A stretch of DNA of 5,827 nucleotides from an uncultured beta proteobacterium. Lineage in GTDB: Bacteria > Pseudomonadota > Gammaproteobacteria > Burkholderiales > Burkholderiaceae. Shown piece after piece: positions 1-5,827 of this stretch. Numbering within the stretch: the stretch's first letter is position 1; the number at the start of each line of letters is the position of its first letter. A program made the position numbers and the translations under genes. Location: the NCBI GenBank assembly GCA_903938955.1, contig CAJAFJ010000017.1:1-5827 (forward strand), written 5' to 3'. Below the pieces are notes generated by a model. That model ran no database searches. It was not told the origin of the DNA and saw only the letters and a program-made list of their open reading frames with translations.

Positions 1-350
1 GGGAGCGGCATGTATTTGGCCAGGAACCGGACGCCAGCCCCGGCAATCTGCAACACAGGCCGGGTGGCGGCAATGACCATGATGACAAAGACAAACATGG
101 GCTCGGTGAAGTTGCGCGATTCTAGGTAGGCCGTGGCCGCCTGTGTGCCGCTGATGCCAAACATGAACAGCATCAACACCATGGCCCAAAAGCCAAAGAC
201 CACCTCCACCTCCGCCAGCAAGTGCCAGATGCCGGCATGCCGGGAGTCGGTGTGGGCCAGGTTTTCGAAGAATTTCGTCGAGAAGGTGTGGATGACGGCA
301 AGCCCGAATAGGGCGGCGCCAATGAGTTGAATCAAAGTAGGTGAGTTCAT
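1..350 (-). CDS. Putative Na+/H+ antiporter family membrane protein, N-terminal part (runs off the left edge)
   Basis: The reading frame opens at the ATG at 350-348 and stays open for 116 codons plus two bases to the window edge, so only the N-terminus is present. The product is strongly hydrophobic, with three likely membrane segments near residues 5-23, 44-66 and 84-107. They are separated by a polar stretch (KFFENLAHTDSRHAG) and by a loop containing ESRNFTEPMF. The second segment carries acidic residues (AEVEVVFGFW) and the third ends in AATRP, residues that could matter for ion transport. From memory this matches the bacterial 'putative Na+/H+ antiporter' family (about 400 residues, many helices), which has little direct functional proof. 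Sodium/proton exchange is therefore inferred from the family name. No strong ribosome binding site precedes ATG 350. An in-frame ATG at 389 would add 13 Arg-rich residues and has AGG only 2 nt upstream, so 350 is preferred. A candidate promoter lies at 426-454. Confidence 0.72.
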   Translation of the reverse strand, partial: MNSPTLIQLIGAALFGLAVIHTFSTKFFENLAHTDSRHAGIWHLLAEVEVVFGFWAMVLMLFMFGISGTQAATAYLESRNFTEPMFVFVIMVIAATRPVLQIAGAGVRFLAKYMPL

Positions 351-425
351 AGGTCGTGCAGAAACCGCGAGGCGGCCCGACCGTCGCATAACCTGCCAAG
401 TCAAGACGACTTAGCACCCAATTTC

Positions 426-454
426 AGTATAGCGACGCCAGGTTGAAATTTGAG
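426..454 (-). promoter_or_regulatory. Candidate sigma-70 promoter for the antiporter-like gene
   Basis: On the minus strand, TATACT (431-426) matches the -10 consensus at five of six bases. With a 17-bp spacer, the -35 position reads CTCAAA (454-449), a weak match at three of six. Transcription would start near 418 and give a leader of about 70 nt before the ATG at 350. The rest of the 212-bp gap (351-562) holds no gene I can support. It contains a perfect 10-bp palindrome without a loop at 514-523 (GTCCCGGGAC) and a 5-bp stem at 398-412 (AAGTC/GACTT) in the presumed leader. Neither can be assigned a function. Confidence 0.4.
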
Positions 455-562
455 TGCTGCGTCATTAGGGTATCTACGGGGGTGTTAAGGCTCTGCCGCG
501 CAAAAGTTTTACCGTCCCGGGACAGGATTTGCTCCGCGCCGTGCGGTGTCGCGCCGCGCCCT

Positions 563-874
563 TTAGCGCTCTTGCGGGGGCACGCTGCCGATGGCGCTGA
601 CCAGCGCTGCATAAGCGGTCAGGTCCACGGGCCGGTGCTTGAGCGTCGTACTCGCTGGATCATGGCCCAGGTAGTTGCCCGCTTTCCAGTTGTTGGCTGG
701 CCGGATGGGTCGTGCCATAAAGCCTCCGCCGCAATTGGGGCACACGTTGTGCCCCAAAACATGCTCAACACAGGTGCTGCAAAAAGTGCATTCATAACTG
801 CAGATGCGCGCCTCCCTGGAGTCGGGGGGCAAGGCTTTGTTGCAGTGCTCGCAGCTGGGTCTGAGTTCTAGCAT
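563..874 (-). CDS. DUF1272 domain protein, small Cys-rich probable metal-binding protein
   Basis: This is a complete 103-residue cytoplasmic-type protein with no signal peptide or membrane segment. It begins MLELRPSCEHC and contains eight cysteines in pairs: C8/C11, C25/C29, C32/C35 and C45/C48. The last pair lies in NVCPNCGGGF, a knuckle typical of zinc-binding folds. The order of the conserved pieces (LRPxCEHC, PPDSxEARICSYECTFC, CPNCGGGF, RPIRP) is that of the DUF1272 family, whose function is unknown. Zinc binding is inferred from the cysteine spacing, and two structural sites are plausible. The C-terminal half (residues 60-103) is polar, has no cysteines and ends VPPQER. The start at 874 puts the LRP motif at the N-terminus as expected. 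Only a weak ribosome binding site (GGA, five bases upstream) precedes it. It lies 80 bp beyond the efflux operon terminator in the same direction, so it is probably a separate transcription unit or depends on read-through. I saw no clear promoter between 875 and 953. Confidence 0.88.
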   Translation of the reverse strand: MLELRPSCEHCNKALPPDSREARICSYECTFCSTCVEHVLGHNVCPNCGGGFMARPIRPANNWKAGNYLGHDPASTTLKHRPVDLTAYAALVSAIGSVPPQER

Positions 875-953
875 GATGGTCCAGTTTGATTTTGGCTGAA
901 TCTGATGAAGGGCGCGAAGCCAGAAGCGCGGCGGTCATCGAGGGCAAACATCA

Positions 954-979
954 AAGCCGCCTGCGAAAACAGGCGGCTT
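954..979 (-). terminator. Probable transcription terminator of the efflux operon
   Basis: AAGCCGCCTG (954-963) and CAGGCGGCTT (970-979) form a perfect 10-bp stem closed by a 6-nt loop. The hairpin begins 20 bp after the stop codon of the outer-membrane efflux gene. On the minus strand the stem is followed by TTTGATGTTTG, a modest and interrupted T-run. Intrinsic termination is therefore likely, but leakage into the DUF1272 gene is possible. Confidence 0.75.
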
Positions 980-999
980 CAAGTCACTTTGGGTTCCAC

Positions 1000-2469
1000 T
1001 CAGGGCCGTGAAACCGTCCCCGTCGCTCCACCGCCTAGCGTTTTGTACAGCACCACCTGGTTCTGCAAATAGGCGAGGCGGGTTTGTACCAGCGCTTGCT
1101 GGGCGCCAAACAAGGAGCGCTGGGCATCGAGTGAATCGAGCTGGCTGGCGGCACCGTTTTGCAGGCGCAAATCGGTCAGGCGCAGGCGCTGGGTTTCGGC
1201 GTCGGTTTGCGTCTGTTGGGCACGCAGTTGTTCGGCCAGGGTGTCACGCCCGGCCAGGGCGTCGGCCACTTCGCGGAAGGCGCTCTGGATGGCTTTTTCG
1301 TACTGCGCGACAGCAATATCACGGCCTGTTTTGGCGGAGTCGAGCCCGGCCTGATTACGCCCGGCGTCGAACAGGGGCAGCAGCAGTTGCGGTGCCATGG
1401 TGAAGCCCCAGGAGCCATCTTTGAACAAGCCCGCCAGTGCATCGCTACCCGAGCCGAAACCGGCGGTCAGCGAGATGCGTGGAAAGAAGGCGGCGCGTGC
1501 CGCGCCAATGTTGGCGTTGTTGGCGATCAACAGTTGTTCTGCTTGCCGAATGTCAGGGCGGCGCGTCAACAGGTCGGAGGGCAAACCCGCGGGAAGCTCG
1601 GGCAGGCGCAGTTGCGTGAGTTGCGCGGAGGCGAACTGGGCGCGCACCTCAGCAGGCACGGCTTGGCCCAGCAGCAACACCAGCGCGTTTTCATCCAGCG
1701 CGCGTTGACGCTGCTGTTGCGCCAGCGTGACGCGGGCAGCGGCCGCCAGCGATTGGGCCTGGTGCCGGTCCAGCTCCGAAGCGGCGCCGTTCTCCAGGCG
1801 CAGTTGCACCAGCTTGAGCGAGTCTTCGCGGGTAGCCAGCGTTTGCTTGGACAGGGCCAGCAGTTCTTCGTCGGCCAGCAGGCTGAGCCAAGTTTGGGCC
1901 ACGGTCGAGATCAGGCTGATCTGGGCGGTTTTGCTGCCCTCGGTGGTGGCCAGGTACTGGGCCAGGGCCTGTTCTTTCAGGCTGGCCACGCGGCCAAAAA
2001 AGTCGATTTCATAGGCAGTGACGAGCAAGCCGGCGCTGTAGGCGCTGGTGGTGCCGCCCGAGCTGTTGGGGGTGCGCGAGCCGGTGATGCCTGCGTTCAC
2101 GGTCGGGAACTGGTCGGCACGTTTGATGCCGAGTTGCGCCCGGGCTTGCTCGATGTTGAGCACGGCCACGCGCAGGTCGCGGTTGTTGACCAAGGCAATT
2201 CCAATCAGGCGGCGCAAGGCCGGGTCAGAGAAATAGTCTTGCCAGGCCAACTCGGCGGCGGGTGTACTGGCGCTGGCGGTCGTGGCGGTGGCTCCGGGCC
2301 ACTGCGCATCGATCGGCGCGGCCGGTCGCTCGTAGGTCGGAATCATCGAGCAGCCGGCCAGCACGGCACTGGCGGCCAGCGCGGCCAGGGCCAGGCGGAA
2401 TGGCAGGGGCCGGGCGATGGTGGTGTTGCGAGTCTTCATGGGCGGTGTGGGGTAAGTGGCGTTATTCAT
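1000..2469 (-). CDS. Outer membrane efflux lipoprotein, NodT/OprM family (RND pump exit channel)
   Basis: This 489-residue protein is the outer-membrane channel of the tripartite pump and would form a trimeric beta-barrel with a long periplasmic alpha-helical tunnel. A hydrophobic signal segment (about residues 25-37) ends in the lipobox LAGC. Cys40 is the predicted lipidated residue, so it is probably a signal-peptidase-II lipoprotein. The mature start (CSMIPTYERP), EIDFFGRV (154-161) and the TRRPDIRQAE block (about 302-311) are typical of NodT-family factors. Two outer-membrane-efflux repeats are visible from the near-duplicate segments LRLENGAASELD (224-235) and LRLQNGAASQLD (434-445). Length fits OprM (about 485). 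I chose the start at 2469 because GAGG lies six bases upstream and the ATG overlaps the stop of the transporter gene (ATGAATAA), implying translational coupling. An ATG at 2439 (479 residues, Cys30) is possible but has no ribosome binding site. The upstream ATG at 2556 would add 29 unlikely residues. It is the third gene of the adaptor-transporter-channel operon. Confidence 0.94.
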   Translation of the reverse strand: MNNATYPTPPMKTRNTTIARPLPFRLALAALAASAVLAGCSMIPTYERPAAPIDAQWPGATATTASASTPAAELAWQDYFSDPALRRLIGIALVNNRDLRVAVLNIEQARAQLGIKRADQFPTVNAGITGSRTPNSSGGTTSAYSAGLLVTAYEIDFFGRVASLKEQALAQYLATTEGSKTAQISLISTVAQTWLSLLADEELLALSKQTLATREDSLKLVQLRLENGAASELDRHQAQSLAAAARVTLAQQQRQRALDENALVLLLGQAVPAEVRAQFASAQLTQLRLPELPAGLPSDLLTRRPDIRQAEQLLIANNANIGAARAAFFPRISLTAGFGSGSDALAGLFKDGSWGFTMAPQLLLPLFDAGRNQAGLDSAKTGRDIAVAQYEKAIQSAFREVADALAGRDTLAEQLRAQQTQTDAETQRLRLTDLRLQNGAASQLDSLDAQRSLFGAQQALVQTRLAYLQNQVVLYKTLGGGATGTVSRP

Positions 2470-5400
2470 GCTCAGCCTCGTGATGTTGTTTGACCACTTT
2501 GGCGTCGTGTTCGTGTTGGCGCTGGCTGCCCTTGAAGAAGCTGCGCACCAGCACAAAGAAGATGGGCACGAACGTGACCGCCAGCACGGTGCCGGTGATC
2601 ATGCCGCCAATCACGCCGGTGCCAATGGCCCGCTGACTGGCTGAACTGGCACCGCTGGCGAGGTACAGCGGCAGCACGCCCAGGGTGAACGCCATCGAGG
2701 TCATGATGATGGGGCGAAAGCGCAGGTGCGCCGCTTCCAGCGCGGACGCCATCAGGCTCTTGCCTTCGGCCTGCAGGTCTTTGGCGAACTCGATAATCAA
2801 AATCGCATTCTTGGACGCCAGGCCAATGATGGTGATCAAACCGATCTGGAAGTACACGTCATTCGACATGCCGCGCAGCAGGGTGGCCAGCACCACGCCG
2901 AGCACGCCCAGCGGCACCACCAGCAACACCGCGAACGGGATCGACCAGCTTTCATACAACGCGCCCAGGCACAGAAACACGGCCAACAGCGCGAAACCGT
3001 ACAGCACCATGGCCTGCGCGCCAGCGAGTTTTTCTTCGCGTGACTGACCGGTCCATTCAAAGCCGAAGCCTTCTGGCAAGCGGGCGGCCAGCTTTTCCAT
3101 TTCAGCCATGGCGTCGCCGGTGCTGAAACCGGGGCCTGCATCGCCAGAGATTTTCATGGCCGGGTAGCCGTTGTAGCGCACGGTTTGCATCGGGCCGGTG
3201 ATCCAGCGCGTACTGGCAAAGGCGGACAGCGGGACCAGTTGGCCGCTGCTGTTGATTACCGGTAAATCCAGGATTTTTTCGGGTTGCATGCGGGCCGATG
3301 CCTCGGCCTGGACGACCACGCGCTGCAGGCGACCCTCATTCGGAAAGTCGTTGATGTAGCTGGAGCCGAGCGCAGTGGACAGGGTGCTGTTGATGTTGCT
3401 GAAATCGACGCCCAAGGCGCTGGCCTTGTTGCGGTCGATATCGATCTGCATCTGGGGCGCGTCTTCCATGCCGTCGGGGCGCACACCAGCGAGCACCTTG
3501 CTCTGGCTGGCCATGCCCAGCAATTGGTTGCGCGCATTCAGCAAGGCGGTGTGGCCTTTGCTGCCGCGGTCTTGCAGGCGGAACGTGAAGCCGGTTGCGT
3601 TGCCCAACTCGGGAATCGGGGGCGGGCTCAAGGCGAAGATAAAGGCGTCGTGGATGCCCATCAGCGCACCAAAGGCCCGCTGGGCGACGGCTTGGGCCGA
3701 ATGCTCGGCACCGCTGCGCTCGTCCCAGTCCTTGAGCATGACAAACGCCAGGCCTGCGTTTTGGCCCTGGCCGGAGAATGAAAAACCGGCCACGGTGACG
3801 ATGTTGGCAATCTCGGGTTGTTTGAGCATGTAGCCTTCAACCTGCTCCAGCACGTTGCGGGTGCGGTCCAGCGAGGCGCCTGGGGGCAACTGCACGTTGG
3901 CCAGGATGTAGCCCTGGTCTTCATTGGGCAGGAACGAGGTCGGCAAGCGCGTGTAAATCAGCCCGACCACGCCAATCAGCATGGCGTAGACGATCATCAT
4001 GCGGCCCGAACGCTTGAGCAATTTGGCCAGTCCGCCTTCGTAGTTTTTGGCCGTGGATTTGAATTTGCGGTTGAACCAGCCAAAGAAGCCGGTTTTTTCC
4101 AGGTGGTGTCCCGCCTCAACCGGTTTGAGCAGCGTGGCACACAGTGCCGGGGTCAGCGACAGCGCCAGGAAGGCCGAGAAGGCAATGGCCGTGGCCATCG
4201 TGGCGGAAAACTGACGGTAGATGTTGCCGGTGGAGCCTGCAAAAAAGGCCAGCGGGACAAACACCGAGATCAGCACCACGGTGATACCGATGATGGCGCC
4301 CGAGATTTGGCCCATGGCTTTGCGCGTGGCCTGCAATGGGGGCAGGCCTTCTTCGCTCATGATGCGCTCTACGTTTTCCACCACCACGATGGCGTCATCG
4401 ACCACGATGCCGATGACCAGCACCATGCCGAACATGGTCAGCACGTTGATCGAGAAGCCCATGGCGAGCAGCGCGCCGAAGGTGCCCAACAGGGCGACCG
4501 GCACCACGATGGTAGGGATGATGGTGTAACGGATGTTCTGCAGGAACAGGTACATCACCAGGAACACCAGCACCATCGCTTCCAGCAGGGTCTCCACCAC
4601 TTTGCCGATCGACACCGTGATGAAGACGGAACTGTCATACGGAATGGCGTAAGTCACGCCAGCCGGAAAGAAGGGCTGCAATTCAGCCAGCTTGGCCTTG
4701 ATGGCTTTGGCGGTGGCCAGTGCGTTGGCGGTGGGGGTGAGCTGAACGCCCATGCCGACCGCAGCCTGGCCGTTCAGCCGTGCGCTGGTGGCGTAACTCT
4801 GCGCGCCCAATTCGATGCGAGCGACATCTTTCAGGCGCACCGATGAGCCATCGGTATTGGCGCGGAGTTGGATATTGCCGAACTCTGCGATCGAGGTCAG
4901 CTGACCGGGCACGACGATGGTGGCGGTCATGGTCTGGTTCGCGGCGCTGGGCAGGTCGCCCAGATTACCGGCCGACACTTGCGCGTTTTGCGCGCGGATG
5001 GCGGCGTTCACCTGGTCAATCGACAGGTTGACGCCTTTGAGTTTGGCTGGGTCAATCCAGACCCGCATGGCGCGCTCGGAGCCAAACTGCGTGACGGTGC
5101 CAACACCCGACAGCCGCTGGAGCTCGGGCACCACGTTGCGGGCGGCGTAGTCGTTGAGCATGTCGATGCTGACGTCTGGGCTCTTGGAGGTGAGCATGCC
5201 GAACAGCAAAAAGTTGGAGCGGGCTTTCTCAACCCGCACGCCTTGTTGCGTGACGGCTGAGGGCAAGCGCGGGGTCGCGCGGGCCAGCCGGTTTTGCACA
5301 TCGACTTGCGCCATGTCCGGGTTGGTGCCCGGCTCAAAACTCAGCGTGATCGATCCGGTGCCGTTGGCCTGGCTGGTGGTTTCCATGTAGGCCAGACCGG

Positions 5401-5617
5401 TGGCGCCGTTCATTTCGCGCTCAATAACGGCGAGCACGCTGTCTTCGAGGGTTTGCGCGGTGGCCCCCGGGTAGGCCGCAGAAATCTGGATGGTCGGCGG
5501 GGCGACGGCGGGGTACTGGGCCACCGGCAGCTGCTTGATCGACACAGCACCCAGAACCATGATGAAAATGGCGATCACCCACGCAAAGATGGGGCGCTCA
5601 ATAAAAAATTTAGCCAT
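2462..5617 (-). CDS. RND multidrug efflux transporter, AcrB/MexB-type (HAE1 family) inner membrane permease
   Basis: This complete 1051-residue protein (E. coli AcrB has 1049) is the proton-driven pump of the tripartite exporter. It binds drugs from the periplasm and outer leaflet and passes them to the outer-membrane channel. The layout is standard: a first helix after MAKFFIERP (about 10-28), a large periplasmic domain (about 40-335), helices 2-6 with a cytoplasmic linker (about 337-555), a second periplasmic domain (about 560-865) and helices 8-12 (about 868-1028). Proton-relay residues align with AcrB: D407 and D408 in GIVVDDAIVVVEN, K936 in GLASKNAIL, and R966 and T973 in LRFRPIIMTS. Drug-pocket aromatics F136, F178, Y327, F612, F614 and F625 are present. 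The residue aligned with AcrB F610 is V607. The glycine-rich switch loop reads GFSFSGQGQN (611-620). The C-terminus is His-rich (QHEHDAKVVKQHHEAEHE). The start at 5617 has a good AAGGAA eight bases upstream. The gene begins 12 bp after the adaptor stop and overlaps the channel gene by 8 bp. Substrates cannot be read from sequence. Confidence 0.97.
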   Translation of the reverse strand: MAKFFIERPIFAWVIAIFIMVLGAVSIKQLPVAQYPAVAPPTIQISAAYPGATAQTLEDSVLAVIEREMNGATGLAYMETTSQANGTGSITLSFEPGTNPDMAQVDVQNRLARATPRLPSAVTQQGVRVEKARSNFLLFGMLTSKSPDVSIDMLNDYAARNVVPELQRLSGVGTVTQFGSERAMRVWIDPAKLKGVNLSIDQVNAAIRAQNAQVSAGNLGDLPSAANQTMTATIVVPGQLTSIAEFGNIQLRANTDGSSVRLKDVARIELGAQSYATSARLNGQAAVGMGVQLTPTANALATAKAIKAKLAELQPFFPAGVTYAIPYDSSVFITVSIGKVVETLLEAMVLVFLVMYLFLQNIRYTIIPTIVVPVALLGTFGALLAMGFSINVLTMFGMVLVIGIVVDDAIVVVENVERIMSEEGLPPLQATRKAMGQISGAIIGITVVLISVFVPLAFFAGSTGNIYRQFSATMATAIAFSAFLALSLTPALCATLLKPVEAGHHLEKTGFFGWFNRKFKSTAKNYEGGLAKLLKRSGRMMIVYAMLIGVVGLIYTRLPTSFLPNEDQGYILANVQLPPGASLDRTRNVLEQVEGYMLKQPEIANIVTVAGFSFSGQGQNAGLAFVMLKDWDERSGAEHSAQAVAQRAFGALMGIHDAFIFALSPPPIPELGNATGFTFRLQDRGSKGHTALLNARNQLLGMASQSKVLAGVRPDGMEDAPQMQIDIDRNKASALGVDFSNINSTLSTALGSSYINDFPNEGRLQRVVVQAEASARMQPEKILDLPVINSSGQLVPLSAFASTRWITGPMQTVRYNGYPAMKISGDAGPGFSTGDAMAEMEKLAARLPEGFGFEWTGQSREEKLAGAQAMVLYGFALLAVFLCLGALYESWSIPFAVLLVVPLGVLGVVLATLLRGMSNDVYFQIGLITIIGLASKNAILIIEFAKDLQAEGKSLMASALEAAHLRFRPIIMTSMAFTLGVLPLYLASGASSASQRAIGTGVIGGMITGTVLAVTFVPIFFVLVRSFFKGSQRQHEHDAKVVKQHHEAEHE
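2476..2479 (-). promoter_or_regulatory. Ribosome binding site deciding the start of the outer-membrane channel gene
   Basis: On the minus strand GAGG is followed by six bases (CTGAGC) and then ATG at 2469. It sits inside the last codons of the transporter gene. The ATG lies just before the transporter's TAA, giving an 8-bp overlap and supporting coupled translation. The alternative ATG at 2439 is preceded by the C-rich ACACCGCCC, with no recognisable site. Confidence 0.6.
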
Positions 5618-5625
5618 AAATCGGG

Positions 5626-5631
5626 TTCCTT
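5626..5631 (-). promoter_or_regulatory. Ribosome binding site of the RND transporter gene
   Basis: AAGGAA on the minus strand overlaps the TAA stop of the adaptor gene and stands eight bases before the ATG at 5617. The tight spacing indicates co-translation within one operon and fixes the transporter start, which matches the conserved family N-terminus MAKFFIERP. Confidence 0.65.
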
Positions 5632-5827
5632 AGCGAGCGGCGCTGGAGGCTGCGCTGGCGGGCGCGGCAGGGGCACTGGCGGCGGCTGTTGCTGCTGCGG
5701 CGGGCTTGCTGCCCAGCGCTTGCCATGGCACCGGTTTGACGATGATGGGGTCGCCGGGTTTACCGCGCGGCAGTTTCTGGAAGCCATCGACCATCACCTG
5801 TTCGCCCGCTTTGAGGCCTGACAGGAC
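5630..5827 (-). CDS. RND efflux periplasmic adaptor (membrane fusion protein), C-terminal fragment
   Basis: Only the last 65 residues and the TAA stop (5632-5630) are in the window; the start lies past the right edge. The visible part begins VLSGLKAGEQVMVDGFQKLP and continues GKPGDPIIVKPVPW. This is the usual C-terminal membrane-proximal end of AcrA/MexA-type adaptors, where the GLxxGExVxVDGxQ motif is characteristic. Such proteins are normally lipid-anchored in the periplasm and join the RND pump to the outer-membrane channel. The final residues, about 28 from QALGSKP to the end, are almost entirely Ala, Ser and Pro. This looks like a flexible, low-complexity tail, which is common in GC-rich species. 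The gene lies 12 bp upstream of the transporter, as expected for the first structural gene of the operon. It was identified from the motif and position; the lipoyl and hairpin domains are not visible here. Confidence 0.9.
   Translation of the reverse strand, partial: VLSGLKAGEQVMVDGFQKLPRGKPGDPIIVKPVPWQALGSKPAAAATAAASAPAAPASAASSAAR

Noticed and set aside
133..330. Small plus-strand open frame opposite the antiporter-like gene
   Set aside because: The minus-strand frame encodes a coherent membrane protein; the plus-strand product is low-information and Met/Ser/Lys-rich.
443..471. Possible plus-strand promoter (TTGAAA at 443-448, TAGGGT at 466-471)
   Set aside because: The -10 matches consensus at only three of six bases, and no plus-strand gene follows that it could serve.
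514..523. Palindrome GTCCCGGGAC as a terminator for the DUF1272 gene
   Set aside because: It has no loop, and no T-run follows it directly on the minus strand (CGGTAAAACTTTT). It cannot form a convincing terminator hairpin.
443..871. Plus-strand open frame (142 codons) covering the DUF1272 gene
   Set aside because: It lies almost entirely antisense to the clearly recognisable DUF1272 gene, and its product has no family resemblance.
1159..2493. Long plus-strand open frame (444 codons) opposite the outer-membrane channel gene
   Set aside because: Its product is a compositionally biased Gln/Gly/Arg-rich string with no recognisable domain. It mirrors the codon pattern of the well-supported minus-strand gene, as is common in GC-rich DNA.
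3818..4846. Plus-strand open frame (342 codons) opposite the RND transporter gene
   Set aside because: The product is extremely rich in His, Gln, Gly and Asp, as expected from reading the antisense of a hydrophobic membrane protein. It has no domain and no plausible ribosome site.
5575..5787. Minus-strand open frame rich in Pro and Gln overlapping the adaptor gene end
   Set aside because: It is out of frame with the adaptor, whose C-terminal motif (GLKAGEQVMVDGFQ) is clearly real. The Pro/Gln run is the shifted reading of its Ala/Ser/Pro tail.

Overview
The window looks like chromosomal DNA of a GC-rich proteobacterium. The protein style (NodT-type outer membrane lipoprotein, AcrB/MexB-type RND pump, DUF1272 protein, putative Na+/H+ antiporter) suggests Burkholderiales, probably Comamonadaceae. 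That placement is an impression from family resemblance and base composition, not from a search. All five genes I can support lie on the minus strand, so transcription runs from the right edge to the left edge.

From the right, positions 5827 to 1000 carry the downstream part of a tripartite multidrug efflux operon. First comes the C-terminal end of the periplasmic adaptor (membrane fusion protein). A complete 1051-residue inner-membrane RND transporter follows 12 bp later. A complete outer-membrane efflux lipoprotein of the NodT/OprM family then overlaps the end of the transporter gene by 8 bp. Together they would form one envelope-spanning, proton-driven drug exporter. The operon ends about 20 bp later at a perfect 10-bp GC-rich hairpin (954-979), the probable terminator. 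The operon promoter, the start of the adaptor gene and any local regulator lie beyond the right edge.

Positions 874 to 563 encode a small eight-cysteine DUF1272 protein, probably metal-binding and of unknown function. A 212-bp non-coding gap (351-562) follows and contains a plausible minus-strand promoter. It precedes the N-terminal 116 codons of a membrane protein resembling the putative Na+/H+ antiporter family, which runs off the left edge.

I see no mobile element, CRISPR array, tRNA or rRNA, and no frameshift or broken gene. Nothing here is convincingly a new system. The observations most worth checking are substitutions in the pump's drug-binding pocket, the true start of the outer-membrane gene, and the His-rich tail of the pump.
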